The position numbers were made by a program, and so were the translations under genes. Below, piece after piece: positions 33,401 to 44,032 of a stretch of DNA of 64,000 bases. The notes below the pieces were generated by a model. The model saw only the letters and a program-made list of their open reading frames with translations. It ran no database searches and was not told the DNA's origin. Source of the stretch: Tridacna crocea (taxonomy: Eukaryota > Mollusca > Bivalvia > Cardiida > Cardiidae); the NCBI GenBank assembly GCA_943736015.1, contig OX031060.1, positions 8,197,501 to 8,261,500 on the forward strand, read 5' to 3'. Numbering within the stretch: position 1 is the stretch's first letter; each line of letters starts with the position of its first letter.

Positions 33401-36223
33401 CATGTCTGCAGTACTACTCTTTCGAACATTGTGGGAAAAGGAGAAATTGCTCATAACGAGCAATTTCTCCTTTTCCCACAGTGTTTTCTACCTATTTGGA
33501 GAACTGTCTGCCATTTTTATCAAATTTGAAATTGTTGTCTGCATACTCTTTGAGTTTGGAAGAGTCTAAAATTTGTCGTTTGGGAAAGGGTTAAAAAAAA
33601 AACACACAGAGCTGGTTCCCAGTACTTACACTGAGCTGGAAGGCCTGAGATCAGGTTTGGTTGTTCAAGATAGGGACACAGAGGTGTACCAGGAAATTTA
33701 CTGGTTTTCAAAGCACGTAAAAATGGAGTCTCCATATCTGACGTGGGAATCTCACTTTTATACTCGCTTGTCATGTAAGTACATAATACTGATATATAGA
33801 TGTCTCTTCTTGATGTACTTATACTGGAAAACAGCTGAAATAAGCATAGAAACAATAGAAAATTTGTAATCTAGCCCACTCCAAACTATAGCTTGACTTT
33901 TTGCATCCTTTCATCTAAAACCTTTTCTTGCAATGTTTCCAATTAATGGCATCTTTCTCTGGGTCTTTAACTCATTACCAAATGACAAAATTTTAGATGG
34001 GTCCAAATTGAAAGCATCTGCAGACGACAAAATAAAAGCGACTGATAATTTGAACTTTGTTTTTGGAAGTGAATAAAACATTGTGGGAAAAGGAGAAAAT
34101 GCTGGTTACCAGCTTTTTTCTTTTTCCCAAAGTGTTTTCTGCAGGCTTCTTTCTCAGGGTCGATAAAAGTCAGGATTGTGTGATAAAGGCTTCAATGTCG
34201 GGACTGCGTAGTAAAGGGTTATCCCCTAGGATGCCAAACTATAGCTTGACTTTTTGCATCCTTTCATCTGAAAACTTAATCCTTTACAACACAATCCTTT
34301 GTTTTTTTAACCCTAGGGAAGGAGCCTTTAGACAATGTTTTCTACCTGATCTGAGAATCTAAGCTCATGTAAACCAATAATGATATTTGTTGCCTGCAGA
34401 TGATTTGAATTTATACAAGTGTAAAAGTTGTTGTTTGGTAAAGGGAACATTGTGGGAAATAAGGCAATTACATCTTTTTCCAAAATATTTTATCACATTA
34501 TTCATAACAGCTATTTACCTTTCCCCTATAAAAACACCTTGAGTAAATATTAGAAGTTAGTGGCTAGATCAAATTAGTGTGTTCCTTTAGCAGTTGCCCG
34601 GGTGGCTTAGTGGTGAGCGCCTCAGATTCATGACCTAGTGGTTGTGAGTTTGATACGCGGTTGAGACGAGCTTTCTTTCCAGCCGAGGGACAGACAGACA
34701 GATGGACGGACAACCGCTGCCATAATATCATGTGACCATTCGGGCATGTAAAAAAAAGAATACAAAGTACAATTTGCTCTTGTATTTCTTTCTAAACTCT
34801 ACCTGATCTGTCCATGAATATGCTTGTTCTGGGTCTACATCTGTTTTACACAAACACAAGAACATATCTGGTACCCGCCTAGATCTATATATATAACATG
34901 TTTTGTCTGATGGAGAGTTCTGTTCAAATGTGTTGAAATCATCTTCATTCATTCCACTGAATAAGGCTCCAACAACATAAAAATCTTCTGTGATTATGAA
35001 GGCCTGAACGAACCCTGAAAAAAAAAATGATAGAACATTTAGCCTGCAACACACGAAGAGGGTCATTTGGACATTTGCCTAAAGTGTTGTCTCGGATCAG
35101 CCTGAGCAATCCGCGCAGGCTAATCTGATACTTCATTTTACGACTAAATAAAATTTTGTGCTATGGTAGACTTGCACAAAATAAAAAAAATACATAAAAA
35201 CAGAAACTGTCGTTTCGGATTAGCCTGTGCAGACTGCACGATTGATCCAATACAACACTTTACGCAAATGTCCGAATGCCCCTTTTAGTCTTTACTAAAC
35301 AATGTAATTCTGGACTCGACCATATTGGAATCATTTGCTGAGGACAAATTAATATTTTACCAGATAACCCAGACATTTAACAACCCTGAAAGCAGACACC
35401 GCTCGCAGAGATTGCCTATTATATCCTTAACATCGGGACAACTGGACTAAATGCTGTTAAGCGATTGAATTGTGTAATGTCTCTAAAGTAAACACAAGTT
35501 ACTTGAGAACTGTCTCATTTACCTGATGCGGCTGGACCTATTGCGACAATGAGATTTTGACACGGTAACTTTTTATCTGGTTCATTCAACACTTCTGCAC
35601 GGACCAAAGGTGACCATCTAACACTGGATCTACAAATGTATAGTTTACATAGTTGTTTAAAGATTCTAAAATTTATGAATCTGAACTCCCATTTAGATTT
35701 TTCAATGTTGCCATTCTTTTCCTGTATAAGGCCAAAAAGTTATAAAACTCTTTCTTAAACTCTTCACTTATACACTCTCTCAGTCCAATTTACTGAGCTT
35801 GTCATTTACTGAGACTACTTTACAGTAACTTGGGCCAAAATTAGAAAAAAAAAAAAATGCCCAGTCATTCAGCTGATTTAGTAAATTACTGATAAAGGAT
35901 TATATGTACTAATTAACATGAAAAGTTGTTACAATTTTGAATAGAAAATTGGAAGCAGAGGCGAGAGGAGAAGACAAAGGGTAGGAAGGACGAGAGAGAT
36001 TGCGGCGAGATTTCAATTACAGAGCGAAAAGCATTGAGTACGAATGATCAGTGCTGGTTCAGTAACGATCGGTTATTCCTTAATAGGCAAGGAACGCAAA
36101 TATCAGATATGAATTATTTTAATACACAGAATGTTCAACATCCTCTGTGTCGTTTTCTTCGTCATCGTCTTCATCGACTGCTCTTGAATAACTAGGGACA
36201 ACTTCGCCGAAATAAGTTGCCAT
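30446..36223 (-). CDS. PSMG1: Proteasome assembly chaperone 1 (PSMG1), complete, six coding exons
   Basis: Exons in transcription order: 36223-36126, 35629-35523, 35014-34803, 33834-33630, 31703-31567 and 30520-30446. All joins keep phase and have GT-AG sites, giving 834 nt or 277 codons (human about 288). The start MATYFGEVV matches the family N-terminus. Further matches are QNLIVAIGPAASG, MFLCLCKTDVDPEQAYSW, TPFLRALKTSKF, CPYLEQPNLISGLPA and YCQMIDVKAVLYICYTDS. The end is ...LNYIVQLYTVRDSLYI and TGA at 30448-30446. PSMG1 pairs with PSMG2 to scaffold the 20S alpha ring in the cytosol. Introns contain many palindromic elements. The least certain pieces are the exon 1 donor (GTATTA) and the poorly conserved last exon. 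Confidence 0.93.
30700..30930. repeat. Truncated GTCC-rich element end in the PSMG1 last intron
   Basis: ACAGACAGACACACGGATGG-type repeats are followed by GTATACCCCCGAAAACATTC GTTTTGTGGGGATATAC. These are the features of the TATACCCCC-type element ends seen at 8395. Low complexity on both strands. Confidence 0.55.
31193..31977 (-). mobile_element. Palindromic TTAA elements overlapping PSMG1 exon 5 surroundings
   Basis: 31193-31320 is a fragment next to a G-run (31157-31171). 31319-31545 (-) is full length and its right end sits just 22 bp below the 3' edge of PSMG1 exon 5 (31567), that is, close to the splice donor. 31750-31977 (-) lies 46 bp on the other side of the exon. Confidence 0.8.
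32185..32866. mobile_element. Three adjacent palindromic TTAA elements in PSMG1 intron 4
   Basis: 32185-32429 (-) and 32426-32640 (+) share one TTAA and point in opposite directions. 32647-32866 is a decayed copy. The first contains about 16 extra bases (TGACCCCCGGGCCGGG) between TTAGACTTG and TCCAAATTG; the same phrase occurs in the 165-bp-unit family. Confidence 0.8.
32880..33030 (+). mobile_element. SINE 3' part
   Basis: GTAGTCAGTGGCTTTGGATAG ends in a body like the other SINE copies, followed by CATTAAACCCCAATACAACC AACCAAT, a simple CAAC tail typical of SINE 3' ends. No tRNA head. Confidence 0.6.
33369..33594 (+). mobile_element. Palindromic TTAA element, intermediate hairpin variant
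   Basis: The palindrome reads GGAGAAATTGCTCATAACGA then GCAATTTCTCC. It keeps the common outer arm but shares the inner ATTGCTC/GAGCAAT exchange with the 13989 and 54761 copies. It lies 36 bp from the exon 4 donor of PSMG1. Confidence 0.85.
33967..34440. mobile_element. One palindromic TTAA element and one degenerate copy
   Basis: 33967-34192 (-) keeps one good arm but has CAGCTTTTTTCTTTTTCC on the other. 34278-34440 (+) is reduced to end motifs (TTTACAACACAATCC, TTGGTAAAGGG). Confidence 0.65.
34598..34700 (+). repeat. tRNA-like sequence (SINE head)
   Basis: GTTGCCCGGGTGGCTTAGTGG TGAGCGCC resembles a Leu/Ser-type tRNA 5' half and an A box; GGTTGTGAGTTTGATACG resembles a degraded B box. A 3' CCA-adjacent acceptor match is not seen. 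Probably a SINE head or tRNA pseudogene. Confidence 0.45.
35041..35290. mobile_element. MITE, second copy of the 1732-1984 family
   Basis: Left end CCTGCAACACACGAAGAGGG and CATTTGGACATTTGCC; right end GCAAATGTCCGAATGCCCCT, inverted. The inner GATCAGCCTGAGC / GCGCAGGCTAATC pair is present. Lies in PSMG1 intron 2. Confidence 0.7.
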
Positions 36224-36520
36224 GATGCCTAAGTATGGTTACTCTCGGTGCTTTGGTTTTCGGAGATTTCGATTTCGCCAACAAACGTATTCGCTTTAGG
36301 AGGCTTCGCTCCCAAGTGATTTCGCAACCAAATCATTTTGTTCTAAAAGGTTTTCTCGCCAACAGATTTCGCTCTAAAATGACTTGCTTTACAAATGAAA
36401 TTAGAAATTGCAGCAATTATTTCTCACGAAATTCATTTCAGAGACAATGAAAAAGTTAGTGAAACTATATAATACTGCTCTTTTGTGTTGTGATATATGA
36501 CACTGGGTGTAATCAAGACC
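36224..36520. other. PSMG1 upstream region
   Basis: Contains a run of loosely repeated TTTCGCCAAC / TTCGCTC phrases (36262-36375). No TATA box or divergent gene could be supported. Confidence 0.35.
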
Positions 36521-36521
36521 A

Positions 36522-36601
36522 GATGCTCTGCTAGCTCAGTTGGTAAAGCTGTGGTTCTAGTGCTCCTAGGGTCGTGGGTTCGAGTCCTACGTCAGGCACT
36601 C
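36522..36601 (+). repeat. tRNA-like sequence (possible tRNA pseudogene or SINE head)
   Basis: GCTCTGCTAGCTCAGTTGGTA resembles an A-box region and GGTTCGAGTCC is a good B box, 60 bp apart; GGTTCTAGTGCTCC lies between. The acceptor halves do not pair well by eye, so I do not call a functional tRNA. Confidence 0.5.
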
Positions 36602-38000
36602 TTTTCTCCATTGATTTACTTCATTGACGACCAGGTCAGTTGGTGAACGCGGGATGCGTGCCCACCGGCGGTCCATGGGGACTTATGACACTGTATTGGT
36701 CCATGGCGTAAAAACTTATGAAATCACCAGTCTACATAAAAGTATTTCAGTATATTCGATTTCATGGAAATTTTTGACACGTAAAAATGCTGCAGTTAAA
36801 GACGATAAAAATTCAAAACTGATCAGAACTTTTTGTCTCAACTATATAATCATTTAAAAGGATTTGAAAAACCATGTCATTTAGGATAACAACGTTGCAG
36901 TACTAAACTACTTGTAATGAGATACTAATAGCTAATGACATCAGTGTCATTTCATTTTGTGGTAGTCGTATTGATATGTACTAATTATCATCATCTGGTC
37001 ACGATTTTATTTCGTTGTAAATATTATCCTAAAGTCATCAGTTACGATGTCCTTAGGTAGTTGAGCTTTTGTATTATCAGTTTTTAATTACCTGTAGGAA
37101 CAAATGTAGTTTCTAGTAGCTTTAATAGCTTATTGCATTTCACTTCAAAACGTTGTCATCATGTTGTTGTTTTTTTCAAGATTTTACAGTTTGGTTTCTG
37201 AGTCCGTTCCAGGTCCATCGGTTTATTCTGGTTAATAAATCCAATCTGGTTCAATTCAAATGCAGCTCAATCCATTGACTTTACCCGACGCTCTTCACTA
37301 TTTTCTTCTCTAAACAAGAAATATTAATTACGAAAAACTTCAGTTTGTTAACTTTCCATTTAAAACGTGTTTTTTTATTGAAATGAAATCTCCTGCCTAA
37401 AAAGACATCTTGAGATAGAAACAAATATGAGGTATTGTGTTTTGCATGTACACCTTGCCTTATATACATATATATATAAAACACAACAACAACAAAATTG
37501 TCTGTAGCCTACATGACAAACAAAATGAATATTAAGTTCCATAAAATTTTGTCCCAATAGTTATTTCATTATTAAAGAGATATCAGTCCACAATGGAAAT
37601 ATACATCAAGCCCCCTTTTCCGATGACATGGTATCAAATATAAAAAAAAAAATCGTTATCGGTGGACTATCGTAAGGAATACAGGTACGGTATTTCACCA
37701 ATTTTCATCAAGGGTTTTAAAATATGTCTGTCTGGACAGAGGAACTGACAGACAGTGTAAAACAAGATCAGACGACACAGATTGTACAGTCTGATCTTTG
37801 ATCAGTACCATCCGGTAATGGGATAATTTTCTATAATAACTTTGAAATAACAATATTCAGATTTTCACCATCAACCAGGTTTTATTTAACTTTTTTTAAA
37901 ACCAGGTTGAGTATTAACTTGGATTATACGGTACAGTCAAATCAAAAGCACAAGATGCAATTTAACTCTACAAAAACGAAACAATTTACACCCCTCCATA
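36602..38000. other. Intergenic, no gene recognised
   Basis: AT-rich; a GATCAGACGACACAG palindrome copy lies at 37750-37812 and a TATATATA run at 37460. No open frame with recognisable protein. Confidence 0.45.
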
Positions 38001-38192
38001 TTAAAACCCGCTCCACACGATAAAGTTAAATGTGACTAAATTGATGAAAACATATTCTGAAAGGGTTGAAAACAATAAGAGAAAAGGAGAAAATCATCGC
38101 GGATGGTAACCAGCATTCTTTTCCCCCGATGTTTTCAAAGGACCTCTTCCCCACATTTGCGAAAAACTCGGGATTGTGTGGTAAAAGGTTAA
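38001..38192 (-). mobile_element. Degenerate palindromic TTAA element
   Basis: It has TTAAAACCCGCTCCACAC at the left and GTGTGGTAAAAGGTTAA at the right. The palindrome arms no longer match (GAGAAAATCATCGCGG versus CAGCATTCTTTTCC). Confidence 0.65.
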
Positions 38193-39420
38193 TATACAAA
38201 ACGTTAAACAACAGTTTAATATGATATCAGTTTCACATTTACAATGGTCTAAATAATGAATGACTAGAGAAATGAGAAGGGTTCCTGGCCAGTGAGGGTT
38301 TTTGTAGCTGAGATTTGCTTCAAATCACCTGGGGGTATCATTTTTGGATCCATTCATACTTTTATGTACTACGGAGTAGGAATCTGTGATATGAGCCCGA
38401 TTTACATAGGTCACTAAGCAGATATCATGCACCTTATCAATGACATCTTGTACTGTCTATTGCTTTGAAAGTGGACATGTTCAAATTGGGATGGAAGAGA
38501 TTCTGTTCTTTAGTCAAAGTTGTCATTATGACAGAATTAAGATTCGTAACAGTAAGGAGTTATTTTTCTGTGAGGCAGTATTTGGCAACTGTGGTTTTTT
38601 TTTTTGCTTTTAGTTTAAGCATATTTTATTGCCAAGTATTTTACAAGAAGAGATTTTACAACACAGAACAATATACATAATTAAAGGACAAGGCAAAAGG
38701 GTTTTTTTTTTTGTTTACATTGAGTCTGGCTCAAACTGGATACCTGGAGACTAGCTTCGTTAGTCTAAAAAGCACGTGAAAAATTGTATTTTTTTCTGTT
38801 CAGTTTCTGGTTAGATAATGCATAACTTTATTTGGAAAACAAATCGTATTTGCGAAGAAAAAAAACAACAGATCTTTGAACTGTCACTGAGAAATGATTA
38901 AAACGCTGCAGACACGGCGGTACACACCTAACAAGGAAGCAAAGGTAGGAAATCTAAACCTGTGGAAGTACAGCTGTTTGCACTTTCAAAATTATTGTTG
39001 GAAAGATAGAAATCTCTCTTATTGAGCATTTTTCCCTTTCCCACCATGTCTGCTGAGCTTTATCATATTCTTTTCCTTGATAAAATAACTCCCACGGAGA
39101 CCTTTAACCTTATTTTCCGAAAAAAAAAAAAAAAATTAAGTACGGGTAGGTGCTTTATTTATTTATTTATTTTCTTATTGTTTAGAATTACAAACACTAT
39201 AAGTGTTGAAATTAAAAAAAAAAAAAATGTCCTTCAGAAAGTATGTATTTCTTTAACACGTAATTCGATAAAATTATCTCCTTTTTTAACTCAATGGCCT
39301 ATACATGTACAAGTATACAACTGTATTTGTATATTGGTATACCTTTAAACACAGAATTGTCTGGTGAAGATCTATACGATTACACCCGCATGACAAAAGC
39401 CCTCTAATTTCTGTTAGGGT
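38193..39420. other. Intergenic, no gene recognised
   Basis: AT-rich with A- and T-runs (39121-39135, 39211-39227). No supported coding sequence. Confidence 0.45.
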
Positions 39421-39821
39421 TGTGCATGCTTTGATTTGTTTTGAGGGTAAATAGGCTCGTGTGCAGCCGTCTGAAATTAAAAGAAAATTGAAATCAATAC
39501 TTGAAAGAAAGAATAAAACATATGAACCCCCTCAATGTTTTGATCGATTCGTGTTTCAAGTGGGAAATGTTTCTGTAACAAATCAACTGAGCTCCGTAAC
39601 GCGCATGCGCAGACAAGCTAAAACATTCCGAATTAAAGCTTCACAGAGCAACAAAGTAAACGAAAAGATTACCGTTTGTTTTAGACAGCAAGTCACCCAA
39701 ACCCTTCAGTTTCTAAGGTTTGCAAAGAATTTCATAACTTTTACCGAAGTCTTTTTCGATTTTGAGAAGAACAAAACACAAAAAGTGACCATTTCCGAAT
39801 ACGAAAGCTCGTTTTACTCAC

Positions 39822-40818
39822 AGGCACTCGGTTTCCTTGTCTTTTACTTTTGTACCTTATGCCCAAGACTCATACATTCGTTACGTCCCATACATTCGTT
39901 ACGTCGTATATTTATAGAATTTTTTCGCGCACCCGACTATCTTTCCATCTGAGTATCGATACAGTTTTTGCCAAATGATGAAATATGTATTTACATTGAA
40001 GAAAAAAGCTGAAATGCGTAAAAAATAGATACAGTGTGGTTTTAAAATCGTACCTTATTTAAATATTTCTCTTTTTTTATTGAGAAACGTGGTATTTTAT
40101 GGTAAAATGAATCATTTGCCAATACCAAAACATTGACGTAACCATTTTAGTTTTTGCATTTTTGCACACGGGCCGAAAGATACTGAAATAAAATACGGTT
40201 AAGTTCACCAGTTTTGATCCACCACGCAACAAATCAATCTGGCGAGTGTATGTCTGATTGACGTTTCGCTTAACCCTATCTTTATATAAAGTATCTTTGA
40301 TCTGACCGAGTTTGCTTTTTTTTTTTCTTACCACTTTCGAAAAACAGTATAAATAAACGTATGCTGAGTTTCCATCTACTTTCTCAGTTGTATTAGGTGG
40401 AAGACATTTGATGAACCTAACTGTAGCATAAAGATTTACCCGGGAAATGACGTCAGTTTGATGTTGTAGTCTGACCAATCAGAGGGAACGAATGTATGAG
40501 TCCTACGCTCGAGTGATTCAGCTCAAAACATACACAAGTAAAAACAAAGTTTAAGTTGTTGTTAAGTTGTTTTTGCCAGATTTTTTCGCGTTTGAGATCT
40601 TTATATATGTCCAATGTCATATTTTTATAAAGTTTAATCAAATCAGCTACCAAGTGATAACTCGCATGCGCAAAAATATGGTGTTAGAGTAACGAATGTA
40701 TGGGTCCACAGGCTATTTCTTCTATTCCTGCATATCTTAAATACTAGTATTTAAGATCAGCAGAAATAGAAGAGGTAAGGCACAAAAGTAAAAGACAAAG
40801 AAACCAAGTGCCTATGGT
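39822..40818. mobile_element. About 1-kb inverted-repeat element
   Basis: Arm 39822-39905 (AGGCACTCGGTTTCC... CTTTTACTTTTGTACC ...CATACATTCGTTACG) matches arm 40688-40818 inverted (GTAACGAATGTATGGG ... GGCACAAAAGTAAAAGAC ... GAAACCAAGTGCCT). The right arm holds an extra perfect-looking hairpin (ATCTTAAATACTAGTATTTA AGAT, about 40734-40757). An open frame at 39461-39952 has no recognisable similarity. Confidence 0.6.
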
Positions 40819-41007
40819 TTTACTTTCCTTAGACGTTTGACACTGACAGCCACTTTCCATGATGATTATTTTGACGCATTGTTGTGGCTGGCACTTCAAT
40901 GAAAACGTCTGAATTTAGCCACGAAATATCTATACCTATTATTCCCCCATTTGTAAGTGTCTTTTATATGGTGAACAAGACGTTGCAACAAAGAAACTTG
41001 TAGATTG

Positions 41008-42260
41008 GGAACAAGACAATTCCCCGACAAGACAGTTCCCCGACACAGCTTTTCGAGACAGTTCCCCGACAAAATTGAAGACAGTTCCCCGACACTTTTG
41101 AAGACAGTTCCCCGACACTTTTATTATTAGTATATTGAATAAGTTTGGATTTTTCTTTTTTAAACATTTTTATATACATTTGTTTGAAATGATTGAAGTA
41201 AATTTCAACTTTGGTGGTTATTAAATTTAAGTATTATGCCCAATTAAGGAGGTCGATATATTGTGATTGGACTGTTTGTTGCCAGGATTGGGTGTTTGTA
41301 ATAATGATTGGTTTAATTGGGGGGAACCTTTCGAGTTTCCGTTAATTGTGTATCATTGCAGTGTTTAAACTGTCTTTAATGGCATGTAGTTCAGCTACAA
41401 CAACAACAACAACATACGCTTTATTTCACCCAGTAATGATAAACATTATACATGGGGTAAAGAAAATACACAAACATTATCAGTGTGGTATTAGAACAAG
41501 ATCTATAATAATATAGTACATGAAAACAAACTCATGACCGAATATAATTGTCAATAGAGGAAAAGTAAGCTGTGAGGAAAAGAAAAGAAAAAGAGAAGAT
41601 GAGAAGGAGGGAATCTGCGACTTGAGTATTGGCTGTTGAAATGCAATTTTAACTTGTATAACTCATGTAATGTAGGCCCTATGTGCAATAAATTTCTTGA
41701 ATAAAGTTAAACATTGAAACTTTTTGTTGATTCTCGTTGGAATGTATAACTGTAATATTACTACTATCCATAAAAACACAACATACATGTAAAGGGGATC
41801 TACATTCATATTATCCATTACATTACTAGCGGATTATTTCAGTTTCTCCAGAAGTAACACAAAGAGATGTAAAAAAAAATGCGCTTAACCTAGGCCAACA
41901 CTGGGATAACGATTTGTTTTAGTAATCAAATACACATATTCATATAACACACGTACTAACATTCTGATCTGCATAACGGCTAAGGTACTGTATCATTTCC
42001 GAACTGTGAGTGATCATCGATAATAAACAAAAAAGGAGAAATACTCTCAATTATTCACATCCTTTCACAAGTACAAGACCCCCATTTCCTTTCCTTAAAA
42101 GTTGTAGATATCAATGATAAATGTCGATGAAAATCAAGTTTGCTAATAATGAATGTGTCGGGGAACTGTCTTCAAAAGTGTCGGGGAACTGTCTTCAATT
42201 TTGTCGGGGAACTGTCTCGAAAAGCCCTGTCGGGGAACTGTCTTGTCGGGGAACTGTCTT
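41008..42260. mobile_element. 1.25-kb element with 107-bp terminal inverted repeats made of GACAGTTCCCCGAC units
   Basis: Left arm about 41012-41118 and right arm about 42154-42260 are inverted copies, each holding five units of GACAGTTCCCCGAC in the same order with the same spacers (AGCTTTTCGA, AAAATTGAA, ACTTTTGAA). Outside both ends stands GAAAC(T/C)TGTAGATTG (40993-41007 and 42261-42275), a 15-bp likely target duplication with one mismatch. The interior has a (CAA)n tract at about 41400 but no coding frame. Superfamily unknown. Confidence 0.85.
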
Positions 42261-42327
42261 GAAACCTGTAGATTGCAGTAACATTTATTGCAAAAGATTA
42301 CCCCTGAAACCTACTGGAGAATGAAAG

Positions 42328-42802
42328 GGTCATACTAAAATACGCCCTATAGGAAAAATTCGCCCTACGACGATTGTGTTTATCAAATTATTTCCCTTTG
42401 AATGTGTACGATTCTAGGCTTCATAAATACCGATTGGAACATCAGAAAAACCTGTAAATAAATGAGAAATAAATAAGACTCAGTCAAATTATACATCATT
42501 TTGACTAAATATAGTATTAAGTGATGAAACTAACACCTTAAAACAAGTTGGGCGAGATGTAAAGTGGTAGGGCGTATAGAGCACCTGTCGGCGATCGTCA
42601 GAACGAAAACTATGGATCAAATATCCCCCTAATTACACTAAATAAAGTCATGATATTTGAAGACATGTTAGATAAGGTATATTTTAAAAGGTATAAGTAA
42701 TTGATTCCATCCGACACAATCTATATACCCGTAGGGCGATTATTTGTTTCGTAGGGCGTAGTAGGGCGAATTTTTCCCATAGGGCGTATTTTAGTATGAC
42801 CG
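42328..42802. mobile_element. 475-bp MITE with GGTCATACTAAAATACGCCC termini
   Basis: The left GGTCATACTAAAATACGCCC TATAGGAAAAATTCGCCC is mirrored at the right with one or two changes. GAATGAAAG occurs directly outside both ends (42319-42327 and 42803-42811), a likely 9-bp target duplication. A 9-bp duplication would suit a Mutator-type element (hAT gives 8); assignment is open. Confidence 0.85.
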
Positions 42803-43257
42803 GAATGAAAGACTTGTTTTATGAGGAGAGTTGATAGCCTTCCAGTTTGTTGGTTCATGCTATACTTCGGGTCGATCAAGAAAGAGTCAAAATTTTAACA
42901 GAATATAAAATAAATCACCAAAGAATTTTCTAATTTCATCTTTTAGTTAGCGTCATAGAAAATATGATGCAGTTTCATCTAAACATTCGAAAGAAAATCA
43001 ACCTTGACCTTCACCACTGTCCTGGCATCATTTCTCCATGGTTTTCGTAAAAAAATCAATATAACTTGATACAACTTGATAGTTGACGCCATTTTGCAAT
43101 AACATGATGGGAAAATATTGCTACATAACCTGGCAGATGATCTAAATGTGTCATCGTCCATTTTTTTTTTAGTAAAACTGCATGTAATGAAAGAGAGGGT
43201 GAGGTAAATGGTGGTTAGCATGTAAGTGCCGATGACTTTGTTTTCACTTTTGGAATA

Positions 43258-44032
43258 TTTAACGACAAAATTTTAGACTTGTCCAAGTTCAAAGCTTTTG
43301 CAGACAACAAATTTAACATGACTCAAAAATTAAGATTTGTCTTGGGAAGGGTAGAAAACATTGTAGAAAAAGGAGAAAATGCTGGTAACCAGCATTTTCT
43401 TCTTTTCCTAGAATGTTTTCAAAAGGCATCTATCGCAGGGTTGTAAAAACCAGGGATTGTTTGGTAAAAGACTTCTTATACATTCTGGAATCCTAAATTC
43501 TCGTTTTTCTGCTTGCTTTCAGCAACAAGGTGTACAATGTCTTAACAAATAAATCGAGTAGGTTGCTATGGAGCCCAGTCCACCCCAGCCTCCAAGAAAA
43601 CCAAAAGAAAATCGTCCATTTTATGCTCCACCAGTTGACAAACCATTGTCTGTACAGATTATCAATGAAGCAAGATCCTCCTTGAAGGAGTTAAAGACAA
43701 AAAGGCCTTTCACTCCTAGAGAGGACAAAAGAACCCTATTCGGACCTCGACCCTTGAACACAGCAGATAACCGGCCACCAAGTGCCTTCAGGTATTCATT
43801 GAAACATTTACCGTACAATCCTGGGTTTTATGGGGCCTGGTAAAAGAGGTTTTTTGAAAACATAGTGGGATAAGACTAAAATGCTGGAAACCTGTTACCA
43901 GCATTTTTTCCCTTTCCTACAATGTTTTTTACCCTGTAAAAGAGCATAAGTTCATTTGTACTACTTTCGAATTTGTTGTGTGCAGATACTCTCAGTTTGT
44001 AAACGCCTAAAATTTGTTGTTTGGGAAAGGGT
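43258..44032. mobile_element. Palindromic TTAA elements flanking ARMC2 exon 1
   Basis: 43258-43475 (-, left TTAA lost) precedes the coding start by about 90 bp. 43802-44032 (+) begins 10 bp after the exon 1 donor region. The second has a widened centre (GGAAACCTGTTACC). Confidence 0.75.

Noticed and set aside
36522..36601. Functional tRNA gene
   Set aside because: A and B boxes are present but acceptor and anticodon stems do not pair well by eye; a SINE head or pseudogene is more likely. A covariance-model scan (tRNAscan-SE type) would settle it.
39461..39952. 163-codon open frame between PSMG1 and ARMC2
   Set aside because: Begins with a non-ATG codon, has no recognisable similarity, and overlaps an inverted-repeat element.
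43621..43818. Minus-strand open frame over ARMC2 exon 1
   Set aside because: Antisense shadow; the plus strand matches the ARMC2 N-terminus and splices correctly.
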